Source: DASUSH01 sp050996575
GTDB taxonomy: Bacteria; Actinomycetota; Thermoleophilia; Solirubrobacterales; 70-9
NCBI GenBank assembly: GCA_050996575.1
Contig: JBPCRS010000191.1
Coordinates: 1-13,028 of the forward strand
Direction: 5' to 3'
DNA: 13,028 bases
The position numbers and the translations under genes are program-made. Below the pieces are notes generated by a model. The model was not told where the DNA came from. It did no database searches and worked only from the letters and a program-made list of their open reading frames with translations. Shown here piece by piece: positions 12,383-13,028 of the stretch (positions are counted from its first letter, which is position 1; each line of letters starts with the position of its first letter).

Positions 12383-12447
12383 CGAATGGTGATTCGCCCA
12401 CGCCCTCTGTGGCCGAATCGCCGTTGGTCGAGCGAGGTCACCATTCG
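12383..12447 (-). promoter_or_regulatory. Composite inverted-repeat structure between ribD and ribE
   Basis: In the minus-strand RNA a perfect 10-nt inverted repeat, CGAATGGTGA (12447-12438) and TCACCATTCG (12392-12383), encloses a second one. GATTCGGCCAC (12419-12409) pairs with GTGGGCGAATC (12401-12391) with one G-G mismatch and a 7-nt loop. The two helices share 2 nt (12391-12392), so they would stack or compete. The 5' arm covers the last codons and stop of ribD, and the structure ends 10 nt before the ribE Shine-Dalgarno. There is no U-run, so a plain terminator is unlikely. It does not show an FMN riboswitch pattern that I recognise. It could control ribE translation, mark an RNA processing site, or be a protein-binding palindrome. 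Confidence 0.5.
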
Positions 12448-13028
12448 CAGAGCCTCGCTTTTAACAGAATGTCCTCGCCGATCAGCTCGGATTCGACCGA
12501 GGGCGCGCGCCGAGCATCGGCGATCCGTTCAACTCCAAGACCGCCCGCGAGGCCAGGAGCCTCCTCGCCGCCGATCAGGACCGGAGCGATGAACAGCCGC
12601 AGCTCGTCGATCTCGCCGGCGTCGAGGAAGGAGCCGGCGAGCGTCGGGCCGCCCTCGAGGAAGAGGCTGGTGATGCCGCGCTCGCCGAGCGTCGCGAGCG
12701 CAGAGCGCAACCCACCGGCCGTCAGGACCTCAGCGCCGGCGGCGCGGAAGGCGACGAGGCGGTCGGCTGGGGCGTCGGCGCCGACGACGATGAAGAGCGG
12801 CGCTTCGTCGATCGAGGCGATCAGCTTCGAGTCGAGGGGGAGGCGGGCGCTCGAGTCGAAGACGACGCGGGACGGTTGGCGCGCAGGCGGCGGGTCGAGG
12901 TCGCGTGCGGTGAGCAAGGGGTCGTCGGTGAGCGCGGTGCTGATGCCGACGGCGACCGCGTCCGACTCGGCGCGCCAGCGGTGGACGAGGGCGCGGCTCT
13001 CGGCGCCGGAGATCCACTTCGAATCGCC
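12438..13028 (-). CDS. ribD: Riboflavin biosynthesis protein RibD, C-terminal reductase domain (partial)
   Basis: RibD deaminates and reduces the pyrimidine intermediate of riboflavin synthesis. Only the last 196 residues are in the window; the frame is open to the right edge, so the N-terminal deaminase domain is outside. The visible part begins GDSKWISGAESRALVHRWRA, then AVAVGISTALTDDPLLTARD, PSRVVFDSSARLP, and the reductase signature LFLEGGPTLAGSFLDAGEID followed by LRLFIAPVLIGG. These match the DHFR-like reductase domain of RibD. An internal TTG at 12917 can mimic a start, but coding similarity continues upstream of it. The gene presumably heads the rib operon; any FMN riboswitch or operon promoter would be upstream of it, beyond 13028. 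Confidence 0.95.
   Translation of the reverse strand, partial: GDSKWISGAESRALVHRWRAESDAVAVGISTALTDDPLLTARDLDPPPARQPSRVVFDSSARLPLDSKLIASIDEAPLFIVVGADAPADRLVAFRAAGAEVLTAGGLRSALATLGERGITSLFLEGGPTLAGSFLDAGEIDELRLFIAPVLIGGEEAPGLAGGLGVERIADARRAPSVESELIGEDILLKARLCEW

Noticed and set aside
12383..12447. FMN riboswitch in the ribD-ribE spacer
   Set aside because: The spacer is too short for the six-helix RFN element and lacks its conserved junction sequences. An RFN element would be expected upstream of ribD, outside the window.
1..13028. A novel defence or mobile system
   Set aside because: Apart from the toxin-antitoxin pair there is no integrase, transposase, nuclease-helicase island, reverse transcriptase, CRISPR array or phage gene. 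RecG is a housekeeping helicase in its usual neighbourhood.

Overview
The window is compact, GC-rich bacterial housekeeping DNA. Strong G/C bias at third codon positions, a four-cysteine bL28, a SepIVA-type coiled-coil protein beside coaD, and several genes that look leaderless all point to Actinomycetota. A deep-branching class such as Thermoleophilia is my best guess, but that is inference from gene style, not a database match. Nearly every base is coding; no stretch above 300 bases lacks a gene.

Layout, left to right. (1) 1-135: probable C-terminal end of a plus-strand gene that runs off the left edge. (2) 132-4867, minus strand, transcribed right to left: recG, a 30-codon micro-ORF, rsmD, coaD, a SepIVA-like coiled-coil gene and an alpha/beta-hydrolase (monoacylglycerol lipase type). 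(3) 4908-5866, plus strand: a RidA-family gene coupled to a DUF427 gene. (4) 5868-9280, minus strand: rpmB, a FakA-like DhaL/DegV-type kinase gene, an uncharacterised gene coupled to it, and a glutathione S-transferase-like gene. (5) 9380-10026, plus strand: a Phd-family antitoxin / PIN-domain toxin pair. (6) 10023-13028, minus strand: the riboflavin operon ribD (cut by the right edge), ribE, ribBA, ribH.

How they fit together. rpmB, fakA, recG, rsmD and coaD form a neighbourhood shared by Firmicutes and Actinomycetota; here four extra genes (uncharacterised, GST-like, DUF427, RidA) sit between fakA and recG. The rib genes encode the steps from GTP and ribulose 5-phosphate to riboflavin, apart from the intermediate dephosphorylation. 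The toxin-antitoxin pair is wedged, in opposite orientation, between rpmB and the rib operon.

No mobile element, CRISPR array, phage gene or recognisable defence system is present apart from the toxin-antitoxin pair. The most interesting signals are at expression level. A TANNCT -10 hexamer lies exactly 6 nt before the start codon of four genes (recG, ridA, fakA-like, GST-like), predicting leaderless mRNAs. recG and ridA share a 40-bp back-to-back promoter. A micro-ORF links recG to rsmD through two overlapping stop/start junctions. The same 8-nt overlap ATGNNTGA occurs at three gene junctions. A composite palindrome lies between ribD and ribE. The lipase has no conventional start codon that preserves its conserved N-terminus.
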